From the NCBI RefSeq assembly GCF_000963865.1, contig NZ_CP011071.1, positions 2,778,001 to 2,842,000 on the forward strand: a stretch of DNA of 64,000 nucleotides, in the 5' to 3' direction. Numbering within the stretch: the stretch's first letter is position 1; each line of letters opens with the position of its first letter. Positions 18,041 to 26,389 of the stretch are shown piece after piece. The notes under the pieces were generated by a model, which was not told the DNA's origin, did not search any database, and worked only from the letters and a program-made list of their open reading frames with translations. The position numbers and the translations under genes were made by a program. Origin of the DNA: Flagellimonas lutaonensis (lineage in GTDB: Bacteria > Bacteroidota > Bacteroidia > Flavobacteriales > Flavobacteriaceae).

Positions 18041-18085
18041 TAAAATTAGAATCCTACAGCGCGATACACCAATTATTGTTGTGAA
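18041..18085 (-). promoter_or_regulatory. Putative LytTR-type operator and -7 box of the TPR histidine kinase gene
   Basis: On the minus strand TTCACAACAA (18085-18076) is followed after exactly 27 nt by TAATTTTA (18048-18041), a one-mismatch -7 box, with TTG (18072-18070) at a -33-like position. Start codon ATG is at 18015, giving a leader of about 20 nt. The upstream half-repeat expected 21 bp away (18106-18097) is degenerate. The rest of 18086-18270 shows no ORF or convincing structure to me. Confidence 0.5.
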
Positions 18086-18275
18086 CGATCAATTTTTGTG
18101 TGTTTTATCTGTAAAATTGTGCATTTGGTCGATAAAAGTAGGAAAAGTAGCAATATAAAAATCCTTTTTTCTTCCTCTTATTGCGGCACCTTCAGCTTGC
18201 CTTCCAGTGTTTTAAACCATTGTCAAGGAACTTTTTTTATAGATTTTTCCCTAACAAATTTTATCCTATCAAATA

Positions 18276-18308
18276 TTTGGAATGATAATCGAAAAAAAAT
18301 TACCTTTG
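18276..18308 (+). promoter_or_regulatory. Promoter of tRNA-His (TTTG, 21 nt, TACCTTTG)
   Basis: TTTG (18276-18279) and TACCTTTG (18301-18308) are separated by 21 nt, a full match to the Bacteroidota -33/-7 promoter, 13 nt before the tRNA 5' end. Confidence 0.75.
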
Positions 18309-18321
18309 CAACCGCTTAAAC

Positions 18322-18396
18322 GGTGGTTGTAGCTCAGCTGGTTAGAGCGCCGGATTGTGGTTCCGGAGGTCGCCGGTTCGAACCCGGTCTTCCACC
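18322..18396 (+). tRNA. tRNA-His (GTG)
   Basis: A complete cloverleaf: D arm GCTC/GAGC, anticodon arm CCGGA-TTGTGGT-TCCGG with anticodon GTG, T arm GCCGG-TTCGAAC-CCGGT. Base 18322 is the extra G-1 typical of tRNA-His, opposite discriminator C at 18396. The acceptor stem GTGGTTG/CTTCCAC contains two adjacent U-U mismatches in my alignment. CCA is not encoded. A strong promoter precedes it and a hairpin terminator follows. Confidence 0.95.
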
Positions 18397-18410
18397 CTCG
18401 ATTTTTGAAG

Positions 18411-18441
18411 AGTCCCGATCACTCCGATCGGGACTTTTTTT
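18411..18441 (+). terminator. Rho-independent terminator of tRNA-His
   Basis: A perfect 10-bp stem AGTCCCGATC/GATCGGGACT with a 5-nt loop, followed by a run of T, 15 nt after the tRNA. Confidence 0.9.
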
Positions 18442-18510
18442 ATTCCAATAATTTTGGTTGAGCGAAGTTAAATGTGAGTGACCGTTTTGTTGGCGCAAAG
18501 AACTTTAATA

Positions 18511-18542
18511 AAAAAAGCCCCTTTGGTACAGGGGCTTTTTTT
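18511..18542. terminator. Terminator at the 3' end of the M28 peptidase gene
   Basis: AAAAAAGCCCC (18511-18521) pairs with GGGGCTTTTTT (18531-18541) around a 9-nt loop; it has A and T runs on both sides so can act in either direction. It directly adjoins the peptidase stop at 18541. Confidence 0.85.
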
Positions 18543-20100
18543 ATTTGGCGGCTTTGTCTACCGTTAGCTTAGTCTCTCGGTTCGCTATTTCCCAAGCGGT
18601 ATGGAATACCAACTTTGTTCGGTTCTCGAGCAGGTCATACTCGATTTTGTCGGGCGTATCGCCGGGCCGGTGGTAATCGGCATGGGTTCCGTTGAAATAA
18701 AAGATAATGGGTATGTTGTTCTTGGCAAAGTTATAATGGTCGCTACGGTAGTAAAACCTGTTTGGGTCGTTTTCGTCATTAAAGGTATAATCGAGCTCTA
18801 ATTGGGTGTACTTTTCATTTACCGCTTCTGACAGCTCATGGAGTTCGGTACTCAATTTATCGGCACCGATCAGATAAACATAATTTCTATCGCCTTCACG
18901 TTTTGGGTCAATACGGCCTATCATATCGATATTAAGGTTGGCCACTGTGTTCGATAGCGGAAAAATCGGGTCATAATCAGTATAGTACTTTGAGCCAAGC
19001 AGTCCCTTTTCTTCCCCTGTGACATGAAGAAAAACAATGGATCTCTTGGGTCCGTCACCCTTTTCTTGTGCCTCTTTGAATGCCTCTGCCATTTCAAGCA
19101 TGGCCACTGTGCCCGAACCGTCATCATCGGCCCCATTGTTGATTTGGCCATCTGCAGTAATGCCAATATGATCTAAATGGGAAGAGACAACCACATATTC
19201 ATCAGGTTTTTCAGAACCTTTGATGACCGCCACCACGTTTTCTGAATCTACTGCCTCGTTGGCACTTTCGATGTTGAGGGCAACCTCAGCCTTGAACACA
19301 CCGGGGGCGGTAGCTGTCATGATATCTTCTTTCAAGGTTGCGGCAGCGTTTTGGTTCAGCAGCAAAAAGAAGTAATCAGAGGTCTCATCTTTCAGTTGCA
19401 TTCGTCCACTTGCGTTGGTCTTCATATATGAGAAGTATCCTTTGAACCTAGAAAAATTCTGCTCATCCAAGTAGAGCAATCCAACGGCACCTTTGTTTTG
19501 GGCCAACTCGGCTTTCTTGCCCAATGCTTCTGACATATTGCTCCATGCCGATGGTTCTTGGGTACCGGTTACCGCATAGGTGCCGTTATCTTTCATCGGT
19601 TCACCAGATTTGGCCAGAACCAGTTTACCAGACACGTCAAGATCTTTGTAGTCTGAGTAATCGCCCTCTTCAACACCGTATCCAACATATACAATCTCAT
19701 CGAAGTTGCCCATGGCGGTTGTAAAGGTGAGAACGTCTTCACCAAGTTCAAAGGTTTCACCGTTGAATACGACATTGCCCGTTGGCACTTGGCTCACCTC
19801 AAGCGGTACTTTCTGAAAATAATCGCCATCAGCTTTGGCCGCAAGAATGCCCATGGCCTGATATTGTGTTTTTAGGTATTCTACAGCTTTTTTCTGTCCG
19901 GGCTCTCCGGTCTCACGGCCCTCAAACTCATCTGAGGCATATACAAAAAGATGCTCTTTCAGCTCTTCGCTCGTAATGGTTTGGGCATAGGCCGTGGGCT
20001 CTGCCGTTTGTTTTGGTGCCGGGGTACTCTCTGAAACGGTCTTTTGTGAAGAATTGCAGGCCCAGGCAAGGGCTACTGCCAATAAGAATGCTTTTTTCAT
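18541..20100 (-). CDS. M28 family zinc aminopeptidase, lipoprotein
   Basis: A 519-residue protein starting at ATG 20100; an upstream ATG would only lengthen the signal sequence. The signal peptide ends with lipobox ALAWAC, so it is probably lipid-anchored. A PA-like insert (about 120-270) is followed by the M28 catalytic domain: SSHLDHIGI, GADDDGSGTVAMLEMAEAF, TGEEKGLLGS, IDMIGRID and SDHYNFAKN supply two-zinc ligands and the catalytic glutamate. Such enzymes release N-terminal residues from peptides in the periplasm or at the cell surface. It is a single-gene unit, with its own terminator. Confidence 0.9.
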   Translation of the reverse strand: MKKAFLLAVALAWACNSSQKTVSESTPAPKQTAEPTAYAQTITSEELKEHLFVYASDEFEGRETGEPGQKKAVEYLKTQYQAMGILAAKADGDYFQKVPLEVSQVPTGNVVFNGETFELGEDVLTFTTAMGNFDEIVYVGYGVEEGDYSDYKDLDVSGKLVLAKSGEPMKDNGTYAVTGTQEPSAWSNMSEALGKKAELAQNKGAVGLLYLDEQNFSRFKGYFSYMKTNASGRMQLKDETSDYFFLLLNQNAAATLKEDIMTATAPGVFKAEVALNIESANEAVDSENVVAVIKGSEKPDEYVVVSSHLDHIGITADGQINNGADDDGSGTVAMLEMAEAFKEAQEKGDGPKRSIVFLHVTGEEKGLLGSKYYTDYDPIFPLSNTVANLNIDMIGRIDPKREGDRNYVYLIGADKLSTELHELSEAVNEKYTQLELDYTFNDENDPNRFYYRSDHYNFAKNNIPIIFYFNGTHADYHRPGDTPDKIEYDLLENRTKLVFHTAWEIANRETKLTVDKAAK

Positions 20101-20156
20101 CAATTCAATTTTGAAATTCATCAAAAATAGTCAATCGATACCAAATGGGAGCTATC

Positions 20157-21002
20157 TCAAGCGGCACGAAAGCCTTTTAGAAAATCAGAGGGGGTCTGCC
20201 CCTTAATAGCCTTGAATTTTCTGTTGAAGTTGGTAATGCAGTTGAACCCAGAGGCAAAGGCGGCATCAGCTATCGTCAAATCGCCATTGTTCGCCAGTAA
20301 TTGGCAGGCATGCTCGATACGGAGCTCAATCAAGAATTGAAAATAGGTTTTTTGGGTACGTTGCTTAAAATAGCGGCAAAAGGCATTTTTGGTCATATGG
20401 ATTTGGGCGGCCACATCTTCCAACCGTATATCATCCAAAAAATGGTTCATTGTGAAATCAAAGATTTTCTGTAGCCGTAGCCCCTGTTCATCGGTTATCT
20501 TTTTGTGGTGGCCAACGCCACCCATGATGAGCTTGTCAGCCTGGTCGAGCTGTTTTAATAGCGTGAAAAATTGCAAAAAGAGGCCAAACCTATCGAGCAG
20601 GGTAAGGCTTGTGAAAATCCCATCAAAGGCATAGCCAGCCCCAATGACCTTAAAGCCCAATTGGGCATTGTTGAAAAAAGGTTTGAGCGCCTTCAATTCT
20701 GGTTGCTCGAATATATTATGGTAGATGTCCGGCTTGAAAAAAAGCGATATCATGTGTGATGCTTCCTCGCTGGCCGCACTTTGAAAGAGATGTGGCACAT
20801 GACTGCCGATGACGAATGTCTCGCCAGCCTCGAAACCGCCAACGTAATTGCCCGCAACCAGTTTGCCACTTCCGCTTATAATATGGCTGACCTGTATTTC
20901 TTCGTGCTGGTGCAGCTTATCATAAAACTTTGGGGCCACGTCTTCCTGTACCAACAGGTTTTCTTCAGGGCGCTTCGGAATTCTAAATGGATAAACTTTC
21001 AT
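20157..21002 (-). CDS. AraC family transcriptional regulator, likely controller of the hydroxyproline operon
   Basis: A 281-residue protein: an N-terminal cupin-like sensor (QHEEIQVSHIISGSGKLVAG, residues about 30-60) and a C-terminal double helix-turn-helix (about 185-280) with IHMTKNAFCRYFKQRTQKT and DAAFASGFNCITNFNRKFK. It is divergent from the 21122 operon with a 119-bp gap between them, the usual arrangement for a substrate-responsive local regulator. By position, 4-hydroxyproline or a breakdown product is the expected signal; this is inference. Confidence 0.9.
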   Translation of the reverse strand: MKVYPFRIPKRPEENLLVQEDVAPKFYDKLHQHEEIQVSHIISGSGKLVAGNYVGGFEAGETFVIGSHVPHLFQSAASEEASHMISLFFKPDIYHNIFEQPELKALKPFFNNAQLGFKVIGAGYAFDGIFTSLTLLDRFGLFLQFFTLLKQLDQADKLIMGGVGHHKKITDEQGLRLQKIFDFTMNHFLDDIRLEDVAAQIHMTKNAFCRYFKQRTQKTYFQFLIELRIEHACQLLANNGDLTIADAAFASGFNCITNFNRKFKAIKGQTPSDFLKGFRAA

Positions 21003-21026
21003 TCTTAATCAAAAATAACCAATTAG

Positions 21027-21113
21027 TATCCAATGATTATTTATATAAGATAATATAGTACTAAAAGTAGATAATATCCATTAATTTTCTTTGGTGTTGG
21101 GAGGGTACATTTG
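21027..21113. promoter_or_regulatory. AraC/hydroxyproline operon control region
   Basis: TATCCAATGATT (21027-21038) and TATCCATTAATT (21075-21086) agree at 9 of 12 positions in direct orientation and may be AraC half-sites; the second ends 19 nt before the -7 box TACATTTG (21106-21113). The -7 box lies 8 nt before ATG 21122, so the leader is very short. Confidence 0.4.
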
Positions 21114-21121
21114 CCTTAAAT

Positions 21122-22048
21122 ATGTTAACTATGCCACAATTCGAATGGAAAGGCGTCATGCCCGCCGTCACCACAAAGTTTACAAAAAACGATACCCTCG
21201 ACCTTGAGATGTTTTCTACCAATATTAAGGCCCAATTGGATGCTGGCGTCAGTGCCATTATTTTGGGCGGAACCCTAGGTGAGGCCAGTACCCTTACCGC
21301 TGAGGAGAAGAAAACCTTGGTCGAGCACACCGTTGACCTGGTCAATGGCAAAGTGCCCGTTATTCTTAACATTGCCGAACAATCAACAAAAGATGCCGTG
21401 GCAGCTGCGGAGAATGCACAGCGATTCGGGGCAAGCGGATTGATGATGTTGCCCCCCATGCGCTATAAGGCCACCGATTACGAGACAGTCGCATATTTTA
21501 GAACGGTTGCCCAAAACACCGATTTGCCCATTATGATCTACAACAATCCGGTGGACTATAAAATTGAGGTAACGCTTGAAATGTTTGAAGAATTGCTGAA
21601 ACACGAAAATATCCAAGCTGTAAAGGAATCCACTAGAGATCTGACCAATGTAACACGAATAAAAAATGCTTTTGGCGACCGTTTAAAAATACTTTGTGGG
21701 GTCGACACCATTGCGCTAGAAAGCATTGTAATGGGCGCCGAGGGCTGGGTTGCGGGCCTGGTGTGCGCGTTTCCCCAAGAAACTGTGGCCATTTACAAAT
21801 TGGCCTTAGCGGGCCGAATCGAAGAAGCTAGGCAAATCTTCCGCTGGTTCTTACCTTTGTTAGAGCTGGATATCAACCCCCAGTTGGTGCAGAACATCAA
21901 ATTGGCCGAAGTGGCCACAGGGCTGGGCACCGAATATGTACGCCCCCCTAGATTGCCCCTACAGGGCGAAGAGCGCGAACGCGTTCTGCAGATTATTGAA
22001 GAGGGCGTACGGTCACGCCCTGAACTGCCCGATTATAAAAACATATAA
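21122..22048 (+). CDS. Dihydrodipicolinate synthase family protein, probable pyrroline-4-hydroxy-2-carboxylate deaminase
   Basis: A 308-residue (beta/alpha)8 aldolase of the DapA family: GVMPAVTTKFTKNDTLD at the N-terminus, ILGGTLGEASTLT for the substrate loop, MIYNNPVDYKIEV with the conserved tyrosine, and the Schiff-base lysine in AVKESTRDLTNV. In hydroxyproline degradation a DapA-like enzyme deaminates 1-pyrroline-4-hydroxy-2-carboxylate to 2-oxoglutarate semialdehyde; the following dehydrogenase, epimerase and oxidoreductase fit that pathway. The ATG at 21131 (MPQFEWKG) is an equally possible start. It overlaps neither neighbour and abuts the next gene. Confidence 0.85.
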   Translation: MLTMPQFEWKGVMPAVTTKFTKNDTLDLEMFSTNIKAQLDAGVSAIILGGTLGEASTLTAEEKKTLVEHTVDLVNGKVPVILNIAEQSTKDAVAAAENAQRFGASGLMMLPPMRYKATDYETVAYFRTVAQNTDLPIMIYNNPVDYKIEVTLEMFEELLKHENIQAVKESTRDLTNVTRIKNAFGDRLKILCGVDTIALESIVMGAEGWVAGLVCAFPQETVAIYKLALAGRIEEARQIFRWFLPLLELDINPQLVQNIKLAEVATGLGTEYVRPPRLPLQGEERERVLQIIEEGVRSRPELPDYKNI

Positions 22049-23635
22049 ATGATTACAGGAAAGAATTATATCGGAAACCGTCTTTCGGCACTGGGAAACA
22101 AAACGTACAGAACGTTCAATCCGAAGCTGAACATAGAAAATGAGCACACTTTTATAGAGGCATCGCAAGATGAAATCGATGAAGCGGCAGCCTTGGCCGC
22201 TGAGGCCTTTAAAACGTTCAGAACCATTTCAGGTGACAGGAAGGCAACTTTTTTAAGGGCCATTGCCGATGGAATTCTTGATTTGGGCGATGCGCTCATA
22301 GACACCTATTGTTCAGAAACGGGCCTGCCCAAGGGCCGTGCCGAGGGCGAACGAGGCCGAACCGTATTTCAATTGCGCACCTTTGCCGATTTGGTTGAAG
22401 AAGGCAGTTGGGTCGAGGCCTCAATCGATACGGCCCTGCCTGATAGAACACCCATGCCCAAGCCCGATTTACGAAAAATGTCCATTCCCATTGGGCCCAT
22501 CGTGGTCTTTGGTGCAAGCAATTTTCCGCTGGCGTATTCGACCGCAGGGGGCGATACCGCTGCAGCCCTTGCAGCGGGGTGCCCGGTAATCGTAAAATCG
22601 CACCCCATGCACGCGGGTACGGGCGAGTTGGTCGCCTCGGCCGTCGTCAAGGCAGCCAAAGATACCGGCATGCCCAACGGTGTGTTTTCGAACTTGAACA
22701 GTTCGGGCATTGAAGTGGGGCAACAATTGGTACAACATCCTGAAGTAAAGGGGGTAGGTTTTACAGGAAGTATTCGCGGAGGAAGGGCCTTGTACGATTT
22801 GGCCGCACAACGGGACGAGCCCATTCCTGTTTTTGCTGAAATGGGAAGCATCAACCCCGTGGTATTATTGCCAAGAGGCCTGAAAAAAGATAAGGACAAA
22901 TGGGCGGCGACCTATGCCAACTCGATTACCTTGGGCACGGGACAGTTCTGTACAAATCCAGGTTTGTTGTTGGGCATCAAGGGTGATGACTTGGATGAAT
23001 TTGTTCAGAAACTGGCCGATGAAATCATAAAAATAGAGCCCAGTTGCATGCTGCACCCGAACATTGTCGGGGCCTATGAAAAGAACAAGTCAAAGGCCCT
23101 TGAACAACCCGCTCTCAGTGTGGTGGCCGATTATGATGGTGGTGTCGCTGAAAACCATGCAAGACAGGCCTTGACCACGGTCGATGGAGCTTCATTTTTA
23201 AACAATCCGACCCTGCACCAAGAGGTGTTCGGGCCCTTTTCAATGGTGGTGCAGTGCAAGGATGTGAAAGAACTGGAAACGGTCATCTCAAAACTTGAAG
23301 GGCAATTGACGGGAACCCTGATAGCCACGGATGACGAGGTCAAAGAACATCGGTCTTTAATGGAGGCGCTGCAGAATAGGGTAGGGCGAATCATTTTTAA
23401 CGGAGTGCCAACAGGTGTCGAAGTGTGCCCGTCGATGACGCACGGTGGCCCATATCCTGCATCCACAGATAGCCGATTTACCGCAGTGGGCATTCATTCC
23501 ATCAAAAGGTGGGTGCGGCCATTCAGTTTTCAAGATTGGCCGAACGGATTGCTTCCCGATGAATTGAAAAATGAAAATCCGTTGGGCATTGGCAGGTTGG
23601 TAAATGGAGAGTGGACACACGCAAAAATCCGATAA
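22049..23635 (+). CDS. NADP+-type aldehyde dehydrogenase, probable 2-oxoglutarate semialdehyde dehydrogenase
   Basis: A 528-residue aldehyde dehydrogenase. The catalytic cysteine is in LGTGQFCTNPG, the general-base glutamate in PVFAEMGSINPVV, and the nucleotide-binding part is PVIVKSHPMHAG with GFTGSIRGGRAL. This length and the GSINP and HPMH signatures mark the alpha-ketoglutaric semialdehyde dehydrogenase branch used in sugar-acid and hydroxyproline catabolism, giving 2-oxoglutarate for the TCA cycle. The ATG starts directly after the stop of the deaminase gene. Confidence 0.88.
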   Translation: MITGKNYIGNRLSALGNKTYRTFNPKLNIENEHTFIEASQDEIDEAAALAAEAFKTFRTISGDRKATFLRAIADGILDLGDALIDTYCSETGLPKGRAEGERGRTVFQLRTFADLVEEGSWVEASIDTALPDRTPMPKPDLRKMSIPIGPIVVFGASNFPLAYSTAGGDTAAALAAGCPVIVKSHPMHAGTGELVASAVVKAAKDTGMPNGVFSNLNSSGIEVGQQLVQHPEVKGVGFTGSIRGGRALYDLAAQRDEPIPVFAEMGSINPVVLLPRGLKKDKDKWAATYANSITLGTGQFCTNPGLLLGIKGDDLDEFVQKLADEIIKIEPSCMLHPNIVGAYEKNKSKALEQPALSVVADYDGGVAENHARQALTTVDGASFLNNPTLHQEVFGPFSMVVQCKDVKELETVISKLEGQLTGTLIATDDEVKEHRSLMEALQNRVGRIIFNGVPTGVEVCPSMTHGGPYPASTDSRFTAVGIHSIKRWVRPFSFQDWPNGLLPDELKNENPLGIGRLVNGEWTHAKIR

Positions 23636-23639
23636 GTTG

Positions 23640-25373
23640 ATGTCAACCGAAAAAACTTTTTGGATATGGATCTTATTGGCATTGCTGCTTTTTCAATCCT
23701 GTAAAAAAACTACTGAAAGTTCGGAAGCAGAACAACTTGCCAAGGTCATCCAAACGGTTCAAGATTTTTCGTTGTACGACAAAGAGGCCTATCCTTTGGG
23801 CATCCATACCGATAGCATCGAAAGAAAGTATGTCTCATTTGCCAAGCAACAACTGGAAGCACTGAAATCCATCGATGCCAAAAACCTTACCGAGACGCAG
23901 CACATTTCGTTGCAATTGCTGCAGTTTAAGCTGCAGAACGATTTGGATGAATACCAGTACCAAATGCACCTGAACCCCATTCAGGCCGACCAAGGTTTCC
24001 ATCTGAGCCTCAACTATCGTATTCGCCCGATATTGTCAATTGAGGATGCCGGGAAATATTTGGGAACATTACGGGCTATCCCAGATTTCGTGGACCAACA
24101 TTTTGTGCTCATGCGTTCCGGAATTGAAAAAGGAATTTCACAGCCGAAGGTCATTTTTGAAGGTTACGAATCAACCTACGAAGACCATATAGTTGACAAA
24201 GCCGAAGAAAGTCCATTCTATGGTCCGTTACAAAAGCTTCCAGCTACCATCCCTCCGGGCAAACAAGACTCACTGCGTCAAGAGGCAAAGACGTTGATAG
24301 CACAACAAGTGGTGCCATCCTTTAAGAGGATCAAACTATTTTTTGAGGAGGAATACATACCCAACACCCGAACCGCCATTGGGGTTTCTGAGACACCGAA
24401 CGGCCAAGAATTTTACCAGAACCGCATCAACTACTACACCACCTCAAACGAGTATACCGCTGAAGACATCCATCAAATCGGTTTAAAAGAGGTGGCACTT
24501 ATTAGGGCCGAGATGGAAAAAATTATCAACGACCTGCAATTTCAAGGTTCCTTTGGTGATTTCTTAACGTTCTTGCGTACCGACGAACAGTTTTATGCAA
24601 AAAGTGGCGAAGAATTATTGATGCATGCCCGCGATATTGCCAAAAGGCTCGATGCCGAACTGCCCAAATTTTTCAAGACCTTGCCCCGCCGCCCCTACGG
24701 GGTAAAAAAAGTGCCCGATGCCATAGCCCCAAAATATACCAGGGGGCGCTATTCGCCTCCGTCAAAAGAAACCGAGCCGGGCTATTATTTGGTGAACACC
24801 TATAAACTGGATAGTCGCCCCTTGTACGTGCTTCCTTCCTTGACTGCGCACGAAGCCGTACCGGGCCATCATTTGCAAGGCGCGCTGAACCACGAGCTGG
24901 GCGATAGTATTCCCCAGTTCAGAAGAAATATGTACCTCTCGGCCTATGGTGAGGGATGGGCACTCTACACCGAGTTTTTAGCAAATAAAATGGGGATCTA
25001 TAGAACGCCTTATGAAGAATTCGGCAAGTTGACCTATGAGATGTGGCGTGCCTGTCGCCTAGTGGTCGATACCGGTATTCATGCCAAAGGCTGGACACGG
25101 CAAGCGGCCGTCGACTATATGCTTGACAATACAGCCCTTTCGGTACACGAGGTCAATACCGAAATAGACCGGTATATCGCTTGGCCCGGTCAGGCACTTT
25201 CTTATAAGGTGGGCGAACTGAAAATTCGTGAACTGCGCAAGAAGGCCGAAAAGGCATTGGGCGAAGCTTTTGACATCAGGACATTTCACGAGGTAATTCT
25301 TGAACAGGGTACAGTTACCCTACCGATCCTTGAACAGCGTATCAATAATTATATGACTACGAACAAACAATAA
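23640..25373 (+). CDS. DUF885 family lipoprotein, probable zinc peptidase
   Basis: A 577-residue protein starting at ATG 23640, 4 nt after the dehydrogenase stop; the longer reading from 23604 would spoil the signal peptide. The leader ends in the lipobox LLLFQSC. DUF885 proteins are alpha-helical metallopeptidase-like; here LTAHEAVPGHHLQGAL gives the HExxxGH-type zinc motif and AYGEGWALYTEF the later glutamate. Its place inside the hydroxyproline operon suggests release of hydroxyproline from peptides outside the cytoplasm. The peptidase role is established only for a few relatives, so this is moderate. Confidence 0.8.
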   Translation: MSTEKTFWIWILLALLLFQSCKKTTESSEAEQLAKVIQTVQDFSLYDKEAYPLGIHTDSIERKYVSFAKQQLEALKSIDAKNLTETQHISLQLLQFKLQNDLDEYQYQMHLNPIQADQGFHLSLNYRIRPILSIEDAGKYLGTLRAIPDFVDQHFVLMRSGIEKGISQPKVIFEGYESTYEDHIVDKAEESPFYGPLQKLPATIPPGKQDSLRQEAKTLIAQQVVPSFKRIKLFFEEEYIPNTRTAIGVSETPNGQEFYQNRINYYTTSNEYTAEDIHQIGLKEVALIRAEMEKIINDLQFQGSFGDFLTFLRTDEQFYAKSGEELLMHARDIAKRLDAELPKFFKTLPRRPYGVKKVPDAIAPKYTRGRYSPPSKETEPGYYLVNTYKLDSRPLYVLPSLTAHEAVPGHHLQGALNHELGDSIPQFRRNMYLSAYGEGWALYTEFLANKMGIYRTPYEEFGKLTYEMWRACRLVVDTGIHAKGWTRQAAVDYMLDNTALSVHEVNTEIDRYIAWPGQALSYKVGELKIRELRKKAEKALGEAFDIRTFHEVILEQGTVTLPILEQRINNYMTTNKQ

Positions 25374-25374
25374 A

Positions 25375-26388
25375 ATGACCGCCAATATCTTCAAATGCAT
25401 CGATGCCCATACCTGCGGCAATCCTGTAAGGGTGGTGCAAGAGGGTGGCCCTGAGTTGAAAGGGGCCACAATGAGCGAAAAGCGCCAACACTTTCTACAA
25501 GAATTTGACTGGATTCGCAGAGGGCTTATGTTTGAACCACGTGGGCACGACATGATGAGTGGCAGCATTCTGTACCCGCCCCATGATCCGCAAAATGATT
25601 TTTCGATTCTTTTTATCGAAACCTCAGGCTGTTTGCCCATGTGCGGCCATGGCACCATTGGCACGATAACGGTGGCCATAGAAAGGGGTTTGATCTCTCC
25701 TAAAACACCTGGGAGAATCAGAATGGAGGCCCCGGCCGGTCTGGTTGAGATCAACTATCAACAAAACGAAAGGGGCAAGGTCGAATGGGTAGAATTGACG
25801 AATGTAAAAAGTTATTTGGCGGCTACCGACCTAACCGTTGAATGCCCAGAACTGGGCGTGCTGACCTTTGATGTAGCCTACGGTGGCAATTACTATGCCA
25901 TCGTGGATCCCCAAGAAAATTACACGGGCCTACTAGATTTTAGCGCTGACCAAATAATAAGGTTATCGAGGGTGGTACGAAAACGCATCATTGAGAAGTA
26001 CCCTGATCGGTTCGTTCACCCCGAGAATGAGACCATTCGTGATGTAAGCCATATGATGTGGACAGGCAAACCGTTGGATGAGAATTCATCGGGAAGGAAT
26101 GCAGTGTTCTATGGAGATAAGGCCATTGACCGCAGTCCGTGTGGCACCGGTACTTCGGCGCGAATGGCACAATTGTATTTCAAAGGAAAATTGGGGATTG
26201 GCGAAGCGTTCATCCATGAAAGTTATATTGGCTCAACTTTCGAGGGAACCATTGCAGGGGAAACCCGTATTGGAAAAACACAGGCGATTGTTCCGAAAAT
26301 AAAGGGCTGGGCAAAAATCTACGGTGAGAACACCATAACCATCGACCCTGATGATGACCCCTATGCATATGGGTTTCAAGTAATTTGA
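25375..26388 (+). CDS. Proline racemase family protein, probable 4-hydroxyproline 2-epimerase
   Basis: A 337-residue member of the proline racemase family. Both catalytic cysteines are present, in CLPMCGHGTIGT and DRSPCGTGTSARMA, which separates epimerases/racemases from the trans-3-hydroxyproline dehydratases that have threonine at the second site class. The N-terminus IDAHTCGNPVRVV is typical. It would convert trans-4-hydroxy-L-proline to cis-4-hydroxy-D-proline, the substrate of the oxidoreductase encoded 1 nt downstream. It starts 1 nt after the DUF885 stop. Confidence 0.9.
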   Translation: MTANIFKCIDAHTCGNPVRVVQEGGPELKGATMSEKRQHFLQEFDWIRRGLMFEPRGHDMMSGSILYPPHDPQNDFSILFIETSGCLPMCGHGTIGTITVAIERGLISPKTPGRIRMEAPAGLVEINYQQNERGKVEWVELTNVKSYLAATDLTVECPELGVLTFDVAYGGNYYAIVDPQENYTGLLDFSADQIIRLSRVVRKRIIEKYPDRFVHPENETIRDVSHMMWTGKPLDENSSGRNAVFYGDKAIDRSPCGTGTSARMAQLYFKGKLGIGEAFIHESYIGSTFEGTIAGETRIGKTQAIVPKIKGWAKIYGENTITIDPDDDPYAYGFQVI

Positions 26389-26389
26389 T

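Noticed and set aside
22369-22899. Minus-strand ORF of 176 codons opposite the semialdehyde dehydrogenase gene
   Set aside because: Shadow of the plus-strand codon pattern; no start context or motif.
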